Shown: positions 8,212 through 17,570, numbered from the stretch's first letter. The stretch is 53,961 nucleotides of DNA from an uncultured Clostridia bacterium (GCA_934667105.1 CAKULG010000016.1:1-53961), one strand, 5' to 3'. Notes: generated from the letters alone by a model not told the origin. Made by a program: numbers and translations.

Positions 8212-8569
8212 GGTTTTCTTCCTCCTGATTTTCTTCTTCAGTATCCCAGCGCTTCATGTTGTAGGCATGCTTCGCCTCGTACAGACGGGTGATTTCCTCG
8301 GGCGAAATGTTGTAGCAAAGCGTGATATCCATCATGAACATCATCACGTCCACCCATTCCTTAATAAAGTCCTCGCGCGTCTGCGCATCGTTCATGATGG
8401 CTTCCCAGCCCTGCTTTTTAATGACGTCGATCATTTCGCCCACTTCGCCGATCGCCCAGAGCACGGAATAATGCCCATTCTCGGGGGCCATTTGAATCCA
8501 GTCCTCGCCGTATTTGGCCTGCAGCTCCTTTTGAATATCCTGCATGCGTTGAATATCCATGATCTTCAT
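8204..8569 (-). CDS. MazG-like / dUTPase-type all-alpha NTP pyrophosphatase
   Basis: A 121-residue all-helical protein with the metal-binding signature of the MazG/dimeric dUTPase superfamily: E42xxE45 in EVGE and, after a 25-residue gap, E71xxD74 in EWVD. Such enzymes hydrolyse nucleoside triphosphates to monophosphates. The start at 8569 is supported by GGAGG with an 8-base spacer. It overlaps the dehydrogenase downstream by 8 bp, while 155 bp separate it from the isomerase upstream. Its position next to a phosphatase and a nucleoside phosphorylase suggests a nucleotide branch inside the operon (inference). Confidence 0.7.
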   Translation of the reverse strand: MKIMDIQRMQDIQKELQAKYGEDWIQMAPENGHYSVLWAIGEVGEMIDVIKKQGWEAIMNDAQTREDFIKEWVDVMMFMMDITLCYNISPEEITRLYEAKHAYNMKRWDTEEENQEEENHA

Positions 8570-8724
8570 GTGCGCATCCTCCGTTTGATTTTTTTTTCAA
8601 ATGCAATGATATGCTTGATCCCCGCTTCGTCCCGACTGCGCCCACAAAAGAGCGCGCCGCCGAAATCAAGCGGCGTCGGAACGAAAGGGCGCGAACAGAT
8701 CAGACGTTTTGAAGTAAGGCGGCC
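8570..8724 (-). other. Intergenic gap with a weak hairpin inside the long operon
   Basis: This 155-bp gap separates the isomerase from the MazG-like gene. It holds a 6-bp stem (8655-8660 with 8670-8675, loop of 9) with a short T-rich stretch after it on the minus strand, and a run of nine A residues just before the ribosome site of the next gene. It may attenuate transcription or protect message ends; no clear promoter is seen. Confidence 0.35.
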
Positions 8725-9585
8725 TTATTCCGCATTCTCCGGCGGCTGCCATGCATAGCGCGGCAGCACCGCCAGCAGGCGCTTCATATAATCCAGCCCG
8801 GCGCGAATCGCCATGCGGCAATCCTCCACGCCCTCAAATTCCTGAATCAGATAGCCGTCGTAGCCCGATTGAGCCAGCGTCTTCATGCATTGCGCCAGCG
8901 GCAGGTTTCCCTGCCCGGCAATGGCGCAGCGCCAATAATCGCCGCCGGCCGTCACATACCAGCCCTCGCCGGGATACAGCCTGTCGCCGGGAAGAAGATG
9001 ACAATCCTTCACGTGGACATGGCGAATGTGCTTCTTGAGCAACCGCACGGCGCGCGCGGGATCCTCGTTCGCGTCGGCAAAATTCGCAAAGTCGCACAGC
9101 AGGCCGAAGTTTTCATGATCCACCGCCTGAAAAAGGCGCTCCAGCCGTTCGGGCGTGACCAGATAGCCGCCGTGGTTTTCCGTTATCAGCACAACGTCCT
9201 TTTCCTGCGCATAATCCGCCAGCCGGCGCAGCGCCGCCAGAACGTTTTCGGCGTAGGGATGAGGCACGTCCTCATGGTAGATATCCGTGCGCACCGCCTT
9301 GCAGCCCATAGCCGCCGCTCGGTCGATCTCAGCGCGCAGAGCGGTCTCCTGGGCTGAAATATCCGCCGCGAAATTCGCCGACGTGGCCCACGAGCATAGC
9401 TCCACGCCCGCTTCACGCGCCGCATCGCACAGCTCCTCCGGATCATATGGATAGTTTTCCGTCAGGTTCGCCAGCTCCACACCGTCAAAGCCCATCGCGC
9501 CCGCCTCGCGAATCGCGCCGGCCAGCGAAAGCTGTCCTGTAGAGAGCAATTGATCGAACGAATAAGTCGATACACCGTGCTTCAT
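8725..9585 (-). CDS. Sugar phosphate isomerase/epimerase (xylose isomerase-like TIM barrel)
   Basis: A 286-residue TIM-barrel enzyme of the AP-endonuclease-2/xylose isomerase-like group. Metal-ligand blocks in the expected order are TENHGG, LLCDFANFAD, HVHVKDCH and IQEFEG near the C terminus. These enzymes interconvert ketoses, inosose or sugar derivatives with a divalent metal. The start codon overlaps the stop of the ROK kinase gene by 4 bp. A second enzyme of the same family lies in this locus at 20234-21082, and the two are clearly different in sequence, so two isomerisation steps or two substrates are likely. Confidence 0.85.
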   Translation of the reverse strand: MKHGVSTYSFDQLLSTGQLSLAGAIREAGAMGFDGVELANLTENYPYDPEELCDAAREAGVELCSWATSANFAADISAQETALRAEIDRAAAMGCKAVRTDIYHEDVPHPYAENVLAALRRLADYAQEKDVVLITENHGGYLVTPERLERLFQAVDHENFGLLCDFANFADANEDPARAVRLLKKHIRHVHVKDCHLLPGDRLYPGEGWYVTAGGDYWRCAIAGQGNLPLAQCMKTLAQSGYDGYLIQEFEGVEDCRMAIRAGLDYMKRLLAVLPRYAWQPPENAE

Positions 9586-10451
9586 TCTCTTTGTCCTTTC
9601 CGCACCGCCAGCTCGGCGGCGCCCAAAATACCTGCGTCGTTGCCAAAGCGCGCCGAAACAATGCGCGCATAGCTGTAATACTGCCGATAGCCCTGGTCGC
9701 GCTCCACCGCGTCGCGAATGCCGTCAACCACGATCTGCGCGCCGGACAGCCCGCCGCCGACGGCGATTACCTCCGGCGCGAAAATCGAGCACAGGCCGAT
9801 CAGACCCTGCGCAACCTCGTGCAGATACCGCCGCCACACGTCCGCCATTTCGCCCCGGCGCACCGCCGCCACCACGTCCCTGGGCGGCATGCCGTCCGCC
9901 ATACGCGATAACGCGCTGGCCGACGCATAGCATTCCCAGCAGCCCGTCTGGCCGCAGGAGCATTTTTCGCCGTCCACATGGGTAATCATGTGGCCGAGTT
10001 CCGCGTGCGCGCCGCCATGGCCGCGCAGCACCCGTCCGTTCACCATCACGCCGCCGCCCAATCCCGTGCCAAGCGTAATCATCACGCCGCATGCGCAGCC
10101 GCGAAGCGCGCCCGCGGCATACTCGGCCAGCATGGCGCATACGCCGTCGTTTTCAATGGGCACGCTTTCGCCCAGCAGCTCCCGCAGCCGCGGCCCGATG
10201 GGCGCATGCCAGAAATTCAGCTGATTTGCATCGATATAGCCCGCCGCATCAATCGCGCCCGCCGTAGAAATGCCCGCCGGCGCGCCCGGAAAGCGCTCAC
10301 GCGCCGTTCGAATCATCTCCGCAAGCAGCCGCGTCATTTGCTCCGGCTCATGGGGCGACGGGCGCGTGTCGCGGTACACAATAGCTTCGCTGTTTTCCAC
10401 CGCGCCAAGCTTTACCGTAGTGCCGCCGATATCGATTCCGATCACCGTCAT
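9582..10451 (-). CDS. ROK-family sugar kinase
   Basis: A 289-residue kinase starting MTVIGIDIGGTTVK, the phosphate-binding motif of the ROK family. The catalytic Asp is in ENDG (Asp102), the glycine-rich loop ITLGTGLGGG is at 125-134, and the structural zinc cluster CSCGQTGCWEC at 164-174 is complete with upstream H154. The start overlaps the nagA stop as ATGA; an upstream in-frame opening lies inside nagA and is not needed. Next to nagA the most likely role is phosphorylation of N-acetylglucosamine or N-acetylmannosamine at C6, but plain glucokinase activity is possible. Confidence 0.88.
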   Translation of the reverse strand: MTVIGIDIGGTTVKLGAVENSEAIVYRDTRPSPHEPEQMTRLLAEMIRTARERFPGAPAGISTAGAIDAAGYIDANQLNFWHAPIGPRLRELLGESVPIENDGVCAMLAEYAAGALRGCACGVMITLGTGLGGGVMVNGRVLRGHGGAHAELGHMITHVDGEKCSCGQTGCWECYASASALSRMADGMPPRDVVAAVRRGEMADVWRRYLHEVAQGLIGLCSIFAPEVIAVGGGLSGAQIVVDGIRDAVERDQGYRQYYSYARIVSARFGNDAGILGAAELAVRKGQRE

Positions 10452-11578
10452 GCCGCGGGCCCTCCGTATACTTTTTCGCCGATGACCGTGCAAACCGCTT
10501 CATACGCCGCGTTCATGCACAAAATTTCCGCCCGTGCGCCCGGCGCGATTTTCCCGCCCGGAAGGCCAAGATGCTCCGCCGGAGTTCTGGACGCCATGTC
10601 AAACGCATCCCGCGCCGGAACGCCAAGGCTTATCAGGCTGCGCGCTTCCTGCGTCAGCACCGCGCCGCCGCCCGCCAACGCGCCGTCGCGCGTACGGGAT
10701 TCGCCGTTTTTCACGTAATACGTCTCCGCCTGCGAGGCGTACACGCCGTCGGGCAGGCCGGTGGTAAACACCGCATCGCTCACGATAATCATTCGCTCCG
10801 CGCCCTTGCATTTGTAAATCAGGCGAATCGCGTCCGGATGCACATGCACCAAATCGCAAATGCATTCGCAGTACGCCCGGTCGTCCAGCAGCGCCGCAGT
10901 TAAAATACCCGGCGCGCGATGGTGAATGGGCGTAGAGGCGTTAAAAAAGTGCGTCACGCCGCCCACGCCGGTTACAAAGGCATGGCGACCCTCCTCCGCC
11001 GTGGCGGCGGTGTGCCCCGCCTGCACGCGAACGCCGTGCGCCGTCAGGTAACCGATCAGCGCGTCCGCATTCTCCTCCGGCGCGAGCGTGACCAGCCGAA
11101 TCATGTCCTCATAGCCCTGCGTTAGGCGGCGATATTCCGCCACGGAGGGCGGCAGCACGCTTTGCGCGTCCATCGCACCCAGCGCACGACGGCTGATAAA
11201 CGGCCCCTCCAGATGCACGCCCGCAAGCAGCGCGCCGTCCGCACCGCCGCGCTGCAGGCGCATCACCTGCCGCGCCGTTTCCAGCGCCGCGCGCATCTGC
11301 TCTATCGGCGCCGTATACACCCCGGCCAGCGCCTGCGTTACGCCGCGCGCAGCCAGAAAGCGCAGCCATTCCAGCATCCGCTCCGGCGTGGTTTCCATCA
11401 CGTCCGCGCCGAAGCCGCCGTGCGTATGCTGATCGATCAGCCCCGGCACAGCGACCGCGCAGACGACGTCTCCCGCCTCGCGCGGGCCGACGCCCGCAAC
11501 CCGGCCGTTCTCCAGATGAATCGTTCTGTTTTCCAAGAAGCCTGTCGGCGTCAGCACCCTGTCCGCAGAAATTTTCAT
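10448..11578 (-). CDS. nagA: N-acetylglucosamine-6-phosphate deacetylase
   Basis: A 376-residue amidohydrolase that removes acetate from GlcNAc-6-phosphate in the cytoplasm. Family features are HTHGGFGADV at 51-60, the HLEGPF block that follows the first barrel strands, QAGHTAA, THFFNAS and the catalytic-Asp block SDAVFTTGLPDG. The ATG at 11578 has GGAGG 7 bases upstream; the upstream in-frame extension is rejected because it runs into the permease gene. It follows the permease gene by 11 bp and overlaps the ROK kinase by 4 bp. No glucosamine-6-phosphate deaminase (nagB) is present in the window, so the next step must be encoded elsewhere or handled by the isomerases and dehydrogenase here. 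Confidence 0.92.
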   Translation of the reverse strand: MKISADRVLTPTGFLENRTIHLENGRVAGVGPREAGDVVCAVAVPGLIDQHTHGGFGADVMETTPERMLEWLRFLAARGVTQALAGVYTAPIEQMRAALETARQVMRLQRGGADGALLAGVHLEGPFISRRALGAMDAQSVLPPSVAEYRRLTQGYEDMIRLVTLAPEENADALIGYLTAHGVRVQAGHTAATAEEGRHAFVTGVGGVTHFFNASTPIHHRAPGILTAALLDDRAYCECICDLVHVHPDAIRLIYKCKGAERMIIVSDAVFTTGLPDGVYASQAETYYVKNGESRTRDGALAGGGAVLTQEARSLISLGVPARDAFDMASRTPAEHLGLPGGKIAPGARAEILCMNAAYEAVCTVIGEKVYGGPAA

Positions 11579-11589
11579 ACGCCACCTCC

Positions 11590-12519
11590 TCAGCCCTTGA
11601 GAGAGCCGACCATCACGCCCTTGACGAAATACTTCTGGGCGAAGGGATACACGCACAGCACCGGCACGGTGCACACTACGATATTGGCGTACTTAATCAG
11701 CGCGTTCACGGCCGATTGATCGGCGTTCTTGGTGAGCTTTACCTGCGCGTTGCCGCGGCCGGCGCTGGCAATGGAGGCGTTGTCAATCAGAATTTCGCGC
11801 AGAATGGACTGAATGGGGTACATCGAGCGCTTGGTCAGATAAATCATCGGGTCGAACCACATGTTCCAATAGCCCACCGCGGTGAAGAGAATCAGCACGG
11901 CGCTGACCGCGCCGGAAAGCGGCAGCAGCACGCTCCAGAGCAGTCGCAGGTCGCCCGCGCCGTCCAGCGTGGCCGCCTCGCGCAAATCGTCCGGCAGGCT
12001 GATAAACTGCGTGCGCATGATAATCATGTTATACACGTTGACCGCATTGGGAATAATCAGCACCCACATGCTGTTCATCAGCCCCAGCTGATTAATCAAA
12101 AGGAAATACGGAATGATGCCGCCGCCAAAGTACATGGTGATCGTGAAATAGAGCATGATCCATTTCTTGCCCGCAAGCCCCTTGATGCTCAGCGGGTACG
12201 CGGTAATTACCGTCACGGCGTATTGCAAAAGCGTGCCCAGCGACAGATAGATCAGCGTGTTCTTAAAGCCCGTCCAGATGTTCTTGTTGTGAAAAACCAC
12301 CTTGTAGGCCTCGAACTGAATCCCCTCGGGAAAGAGCATCAGGCTGTTTTTGGTCGCCACGACGTTCGGATCGGAAATGGAGCAGACAATAACCTGATAA
12401 AGCGGATAGAGGAAAATGAAGGCCAGCACCGTCAACACCGCATAGATGATCGCATCCGCCATGCGGCTGCCGGCGCGGATATGGTTCCTTTTGTTGGTTG
12501 CGGCTGAAATCGACTTCAT
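11590..12519 (-). CDS. Carbohydrate ABC transporter permease (YtcP/LplC type)
   Basis: A 309-residue membrane protein with six predicted hydrophobic segments and the permease EAA motif EAATLDGAG...P in the cytoplasmic loop that docks the ATPase. The C terminus (AQKYFVKGVMVGSLKG) is typical of this permease family. It pairs with the LplB-type permease 12 bp upstream and the binding protein at 13507. No ATPase gene is present; such sugar transporters in Clostridia often share a general MsmK-like ATPase. Confidence 0.92.
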   Translation of the reverse strand: MKSISAATNKRNHIRAGSRMADAIIYAVLTVLAFIFLYPLYQVIVCSISDPNVVATKNSLMLFPEGIQFEAYKVVFHNKNIWTGFKNTLIYLSLGTLLQYAVTVITAYPLSIKGLAGKKWIMLYFTITMYFGGGIIPYFLLINQLGLMNSMWVLIIPNAVNVYNMIIMRTQFISLPDDLREAATLDGAGDLRLLWSVLLPLSGAVSAVLILFTAVGYWNMWFDPMIYLTKRSMYPIQSILREILIDNASIASAGRGNAQVKLTKNADQSAVNALIKYANIVVCTVPVLCVYPFAQKYFVKGVMVGSLKG

Positions 12520-12531
12520 TGCGCTCCCCCC

Positions 12532-13437
12532 TTACCACAGGCTTTGTTCCGTGGTCTTTCGGCTGATCCAGTTGAACAGGATAATCAGCAGGAAATTGAC
12601 CACCGTTTCCGCCAAGCCGACCGCCGCAGTATAATCATATTTACCGCCGCGAATGCCCAAACGGTAGGTATACGTGCCAAAGACGTCGCCCGTTTCATAG
12701 GTCATGGGCGTGTAAAGCAGCAGAATATTATCCGTAGAAACCGACAGGAAGGAGCCCAGTCCCAAAATCAGCAGAATGACGATGGTCGGCGTAATGCCGG
12801 GAAGGGTAACATGAATCGCCTGCCTGAAGCGGCCGCAGCCGTCGATGCGCGCAGCCTCGTAGAGCTGCTGATCGATGCCGGAAAGCGCCGCCATGTAAAT
12901 GATGCTGTTCCAGCCCACGCTCTGCCAAACGCCGGACCAGACGATGATCGACTGGAAGTATTTCGGCTCTGACAGGTAGCTGACGGCCTCCGTTTTGCCC
13001 ATCAGCCGTCCCAGCGCGTTAAACAGCCCGTCGTACGCCAGAAAGCTTTTCAGCATGCCGCAGATAACGACGGTAGAGATGAAATAAGGCATGTAGGAAA
13101 TGGTCTGCACAGTCTTTTTGAAGCTCGCGCAGCGCACCTCGTTAAGCAGCAGCGCCAGAATGATCGGCGCGGGATAGCCCACAATGAGCGTATAGAGGCT
13201 GATGGAAAGCGTGTTTTTCAGCAGCATCGGAAAATGCGCGGAGGAAAAGAACTTACTAAAGTGCCGCAGGCCCACCCACTCGCTTCCCATGATGCCAAGG
13301 TTCGGCTTGTAATTCTTAAACGCAATCACAATGCCGTACATGGGAACGTAATGAAAAATAAACAGCAGCACGATCGCGGGAATCAGCATCAGATACGCCG
13401 CCCAATGCTGCCGGAGGCTCTTTTTGAAATTCTGCAT
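12532..13437 (-). CDS. Carbohydrate ABC transporter permease (LplB type)
   Basis: A 301-residue six-helix permease. The EAA loop reads EAARIDGCGRFRQ followed by LPGI, as expected for the partner of a YtcP-like permease. The N-terminal pattern with a membrane helix then VPMYGIVIAFKNYKP is typical of the LplB family. It lies between the binding-protein gene (69 bp upstream) and the second permease (12 bp downstream) and forms the other half of the membrane channel. Confidence 0.92.
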   Translation of the reverse strand: MQNFKKSLRQHWAAYLMLIPAIVLLFIFHYVPMYGIVIAFKNYKPNLGIMGSEWVGLRHFSKFFSSAHFPMLLKNTLSISLYTLIVGYPAPIILALLLNEVRCASFKKTVQTISYMPYFISTVVICGMLKSFLAYDGLFNALGRLMGKTEAVSYLSEPKYFQSIIVWSGVWQSVGWNSIIYMAALSGIDQQLYEAARIDGCGRFRQAIHVTLPGITPTIVILLILGLGSFLSVSTDNILLLYTPMTYETGDVFGTYTYRLGIRGGKYDYTAAVGLAETVVNFLLIILFNWISRKTTEQSLW

Positions 13438-13506
13438 TTTTCTTCCCCTCTCGGGCTTTTGATACCGGCGCGCCGGGTTTCCCCGACGCGCCGGAGCTTA
13501 CATGGC

Positions 13507-15183
13507 TTATTCGATGTTCATGCCGTAGTCTTCAGGCTGCTGATGCTGCAGGTTATAAGCCGTCTGCATCTTGTCGCGCGCTTCGCGGTAGCCCATGTCC
13601 AGCGCCTTTTGCGCGATGGCGTCAAAGTTCGCCAGATCCTCCGTGCCGGTGATGATCTTGAGCATCATGGGCAGGGCGTAGGTCTCGGCCTCGACATAGG
13701 GATCGTACATATCGCTCCAGCCCGTGCCGTCAAAGGTCACATAGCCGATAATCATGTCGGGGTTTGCGTTCTGACCCCAGATTCTCGAGGCCTTATACAG
13801 GTCGCTGGAAACAGTCTTTTGGCCCTCGATGGTGTGATCCGGCGCCCAATAAAGGACATTCGCGCGGGTCGACCAGTAGCAGGTCATGTTGGGCTCAAGA
13901 TAGGTGTAGAGCAGCTCGTCCGCATCGCGGTGCTCATAGAACCATTTGGTGAAATAGGGCACGCCGTTTTCGTCCAGCACATAGCTTTCGTTTTCCACGC
14001 CGTACTGGCCGCGGAGAATGGCCTCCTTCGTATAGAGACGATCCATCCACTGGGCGGCCAATTCCTTGTTTTGGCTCTGCGCGGCGATGCAGGAATAGTT
14101 CGTTGCTTCGGAATTATAGGTCTGCACAAAGCGCAGCTGCTGATCCGTCGTCTTACGCGCCAGCGGCAGAGGGGACACCTTGAAGCCCTCGCTCTCGCCC
14201 ACATAGCGGCCTTCATAGGTTTCGGGGGCGGTCCATGTCTCATGCAAAATGCCCAGACGATCGGAAAGGAACATGGCTTCCAGACTCTCGCCGTCGCGGT
14301 TCATGAAATCGCGGTCGATATAGCCCTTTTTGTACCAGTCGCGCAGCAGCGTGACATATTCCTTGCCCTCGGGCGTGGTCCATGCCTGCGGCTGCACCAC
14401 GCCGTCGCGCACAGAATACCACATGTTGATATCGAACGCAGAAACAATATAGCCGTTATTCACATTATACCCGTTGTTGCCCAGCGACATGGGAACCACA
14501 TTCTCGCCGCGCGCCTTAAAGGCCGCCAGCACCTTTTCCAGATCCTCCAGCGTTTCGGGGATGGGCAGCCCGGCCTCGTCCAGCCAATCCTGCCGGATGA
14601 CCGCGCCGCAGTCGGTGGCGATTCGATCGGTCCAAATCTGCGTAATCGCCCACATATTGCCGCGCACGGTGTGCATCAGATCGGCAAAGGCCGGCTGCGG
14701 GCCCTGATAATACAGCTCCTTTTCAGGGCCCCACTCCCACGCGGAGAAGGAGCCGTCGCCGCAATTGACGGCCTCGAAGTAGTGCGGCATCAGATCCTTG
14801 AAATTGTTGATGTCGGCGAACAGGCCGTCGTCGATGGCCGCCTGCGGGCCGTCGGGAGAGGTCGGGTAATAGAGGATATCGTAATAGTTGCCGGAGGTCA
14901 TCATCAGATTGAACTGCTGCTCCATCTGCTCCCAGGAGGGATGGATGAATTCAACGTGCACGCCGGTTTGCTCCTCCATCCACTGGAAGAAGGGATGCTC
15001 GGCGTACGTTTCGAAATACTGCGCGGCCTGGGAATCAATAGGAATCCAGTAGGTCAGGGTTTTGCCCTCGGCGCCCTCGATCCAGAGCGGGCCGTGCGCC
15101 TCCCCGGCCAACGCCGGCAGCGCGCACAGCGCCATCACCAGCGCCAGCGCCAGACAGGAAAGCTGCTTGAGATGCTTTTTCAT
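13507..15183 (-). CDS. Extracellular sugar-binding protein of the locus
   Basis: A 558-residue secreted binding protein of the large LplA-like type. The signal peptide has a basic start (MKKHLKQ), a hydrophobic core and a cleavage site after PALA near residue 26, with no lipobox. It lies just upstream of its two permeases and should deliver the substrate of the operon. It has its own promoter (15241-15269), so the transporter and downstream enzymes can be expressed apart from the regulators upstream. It differs clearly from the binding protein at 3118. Confidence 0.9.
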   Translation of the reverse strand: MKKHLKQLSCLALALVMALCALPALAGEAHGPLWIEGAEGKTLTYWIPIDSQAAQYFETYAEHPFFQWMEEQTGVHVEFIHPSWEQMEQQFNLMMTSGNYYDILYYPTSPDGPQAAIDDGLFADINNFKDLMPHYFEAVNCGDGSFSAWEWGPEKELYYQGPQPAFADLMHTVRGNMWAITQIWTDRIATDCGAVIRQDWLDEAGLPIPETLEDLEKVLAAFKARGENVVPMSLGNNGYNVNNGYIVSAFDINMWYSVRDGVVQPQAWTTPEGKEYVTLLRDWYKKGYIDRDFMNRDGESLEAMFLSDRLGILHETWTAPETYEGRYVGESEGFKVSPLPLARKTTDQQLRFVQTYNSEATNYSCIAAQSQNKELAAQWMDRLYTKEAILRGQYGVENESYVLDENGVPYFTKWFYEHRDADELLYTYLEPNMTCYWSTRANVLYWAPDHTIEGQKTVSSDLYKASRIWGQNANPDMIIGYVTFDGTGWSDMYDPYVEAETYALPMMLKIITGTEDLANFDAIAQKALDMGYREARDKMQTAYNLQHQQPEDYGMNIE

Positions 15184-15240
15184 GCAATGCGTCTCCTTTC
15201 AATTTCTTGAGGGAGCATTTCGCCCCCAATTGCTACGTTC

Positions 15241-15269
15241 AGCATAACGCAGTTCTTCTTTTCTGTAAA
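15241..15269 (-). promoter_or_regulatory. Promoter for the transporter-nagA operon
   Basis: On the minus strand TTTACA (15264-15269) and TATGCT (15241-15246) with a 17-base spacer. The 9-bp word ATGCTGAAC occurs twice on this strand, at 15271-15279 just before the -35 and at 15237-15245 over the -10, 34 bp apart, and may be a regulator site. Confidence 0.55.
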
Positions 15270-15394
15270 GGTTCAGCATTTGCCGCATTTTCCCTTTTGG
15301 CGGTTCTGACAAAGAAAAGCTTCAGTATTTTACGCGCCCTGCAAAAACTGAAGCTCTTCCAAAAACTGATGGTTCGCGCGCAGAACGCGCCGCG

Positions 15395-17539
15395 CTAATC
15401 CGAAGCGTGCAGCCTGCGGTATTCGCCGGGCGTCATATGATAGCGCGCCTTGAACGCGCGGGTAAAGGTCAGCGTGGAGGTATAGCCCACCTGCGCCGCA
15501 ACGTCGGCAATGGTCATGCTCTCGTCCGTCAGCAGCAGCGTGCACGCCTCCTCAATGCGGATTTTATGAATGTACTGCAGCACGCCCACGCCCGTGCAGC
15601 GGGAAAAGAGCTTGGAGAGACGGTTGATCGGCATACCGAAAGCCTCCGCAACGGCGGTCACGGAAAGCTGCTTATCCGCGGCGTGCTGGCGAATATATGC
15701 CTTAACACGCCGAACCGTCTCGTCCTGATCCTGCTCGGCCTTATCCGATCGTCCGTCCATTTCCACCAGCAGGCGCTTCATCAACGCCTTAAGCTCGCCG
15801 TGTGTTTTGGTCAAAATGATTTGCCGCGATATGGTGCGGCTCAGCTCGTCCGCATCGGGCAAATCCTTGGCCCACGAATCAGCGTCATGCAAAAATTGAT
15901 ACTTGAGCGACGCCAGATGTAGCTGCGCCAGCGTAGTATGCGGCGAACGCAGAAATTCCTCGGGAAACAGCTCGTCCAACGCCTGCAGCGCGCCCTCAAT
16001 ATCGCCGTGCCACATGCAGTCGGCAAAGGCCAGTTGCTTGTCCAGATGCCGCCAATCGCGCAGAAAATATTCCGGCGCGTAGCGAATCATGTCGAAGCGC
16101 AGGATGGGCATATCATGCTTATCCAGACAATCCGCCGCCATTCCCGCCTCGCGGTACGCCGCCTCGATTTCCCCTGTGTTCAGGTGCGTCATGCTCATGC
16201 CGCAGCGCGCGCCCTGTGCGCCGCCGTCGTCCAGCCGCTGCAGCAGCGCCTCCAGCGCATGCTCCGCCTCGTTTTCGTTCATCGCGCCGGATTGCTTTTC
16301 CAGCAGCAGATAAACGGCATGTCCTACCACGGCGCTGCCGATTTCATATTGTGCAAGCGCCATATCCTGCAGCGCGGCGCGCAGCGTCTCCGCGTCCTCC
16401 TCCTCGCTTCTGGCGAAGCAGGCGACCACGTACGCCCTGCCGCTTTCCGCGCGCCCGTCGCCGCGCCCCATCAGGGCGTCGGCAAGGCTGCGCATTTCCG
16501 CCTGCGCCCGGTAACGCTCCAGGCTTTCAATATGCGCCTCATGCTCGTCCAGCATGCGCTCCACCGCATGAAAAACCAGCGACAGCCCCTCGGCGTCGTC
16601 CTCCACACGGTAATTTTTCTGAATGTATGCGACCAGCTGATTCACCGGCAGCGCGGTACGGCGCGAAAGCAGGATAATCATCAGCGCGCCCGCCAGCAGC
16701 GTAACGCCCAGCACGCTCAGGTACAAAAGCCGCAGCGACCTAGCGCCGCCGCTGAGAAAGTCGGAGGGGATCCAGGCCTGAAGCAGGTATCCTCCCTGAG
16801 CGAGCGGGCGAAGATAGACCGTCTTGTTCGCCGTATCCGCCTGCTGGGAAAGCAGAACATCGCCCCTTGCGTCGCAAAGCGCGTACTGTGCGCCGGGCAT
16901 GCCGTATTCACGCGCAAGATTATTCAGGTATCCGGGGGAAAGCATCAGCACCACGACGCGGCCCTTGAGGTTTTCGCGGCTGCCTGTGCCCATGGCGAGC
17001 ACATAGGCCAGCCGCTTTTCGCCCACGCGCACTATTTTTCCCGATTCCGCGCCCGCGTGCAGCGCACAAAGATCCTCCGCCGTCACATCGTTATTCCACA
17101 CGCCCTTCGCCATGCCGGCAAGGCTCGTTACCGAGCTGGACGTGACGGCGTAATCCGCGCCGTTTCGGGCCAGATACACGCCCTCGATGTAGGAGGGCGC
17201 GCTGGCGTAAAACTCCTTCAGGCTTTGCCGCGCCTCATAGAACGAAAGCCTGTTTTCCGCCGTAATCGCGCTTTCCTCCGGCATGTCGACCAGGCGCATC
17301 TTTCGCCGCATGCGAACGGCCAGGCCGCTCATCTGCTGAATATCCGTGTCCAGCTTTTGCAGCGTCAGCTGCAGCGACCGCTCCACCAAGCTTTCCTGCT
17401 GCGTGCGAACGGTTTTATCCGTCTGCGCAAAAACCATCCATTCACCGGTAAGCGAAAGCAGCACGACGGCCAGCATACACAGCGCCACGGCCACCGCGGG
17501 TTTTTGGGAATACAAGGATTTATGCTTCAACAGCCGCAC
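15395..17539 (-). CDS. Membrane-bound AraC-family regulator with extracellular sensor
   Basis: About 714 residues: membrane helix at 14-34, extracellular Cache-like domain to about 265, second membrane helix at 270-292, a long linker region, and a C-terminal AraC helix-turn-helix domain over the last ~105 residues (ending GYTSTLTFTRAFKARYHMTPGEYRR). It should sense a ligand outside the cell and control the sugar-uptake genes directly, without a separate kinase. Start is uncertain: GTG at 17539 has its ribosome site very close, TTG at 17530 has it about 11 bases away. Longer openings overlap the amidohydrolase gene. It precedes the transporter operon and is its likely regulator. Confidence 0.88.
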   Translation of the reverse strand: MRLLKHKSLYSQKPAVAVALCMLAVVLLSLTGEWMVFAQTDKTVRTQQESLVERSLQLTLQKLDTDIQQMSGLAVRMRRKMRLVDMPEESAITAENRLSFYEARQSLKEFYASAPSYIEGVYLARNGADYAVTSSSVTSLAGMAKGVWNNDVTAEDLCALHAGAESGKIVRVGEKRLAYVLAMGTGSRENLKGRVVVLMLSPGYLNNLAREYGMPGAQYALCDARGDVLLSQQADTANKTVYLRPLAQGGYLLQAWIPSDFLSGGARSLRLLYLSVLGVTLLAGALMIILLSRRTALPVNQLVAYIQKNYRVEDDAEGLSLVFHAVERMLDEHEAHIESLERYRAQAEMRSLADALMGRGDGRAESGRAYVVACFARSEEEDAETLRAALQDMALAQYEIGSAVVGHAVYLLLEKQSGAMNENEAEHALEALLQRLDDGGAQGARCGMSMTHLNTGEIEAAYREAGMAADCLDKHDMPILRFDMIRYAPEYFLRDWRHLDKQLAFADCMWHGDIEGALQALDELFPEEFLRSPHTTLAQLHLASLKYQFLHDADSWAKDLPDADELSRTISRQIILTKTHGELKALMKRLLVEMDGRSDKAEQDQDETVRRVKAYIRQHAADKQLSVTAVAEAFGMPINRLSKLFSRCTGVGVLQYIHKIRIEEACTLLLTDESMTIADVAAQVGYTSTLTFTRAFKARYHMTPGEYRRLHASD

Positions 17540-17570
17540 GTTCCTTTCCGCCGGCGAAACCCGAAAGGAA

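Noticed and set aside
10452..10493. Upstream extension of the ROK kinase reading frame
   Set aside because: The added residues lie inside nagA and precede the canonical MTVIGIDIGG start, which has ATGA coupling to the nagA stop.
13234..15210. 658-codon plus-strand frame across the sugar-binding protein gene
   Set aside because: Antisense shadow: no ribosome site, no recognisable motifs, and the opposite strand encodes a full binding protein and part of a permease.
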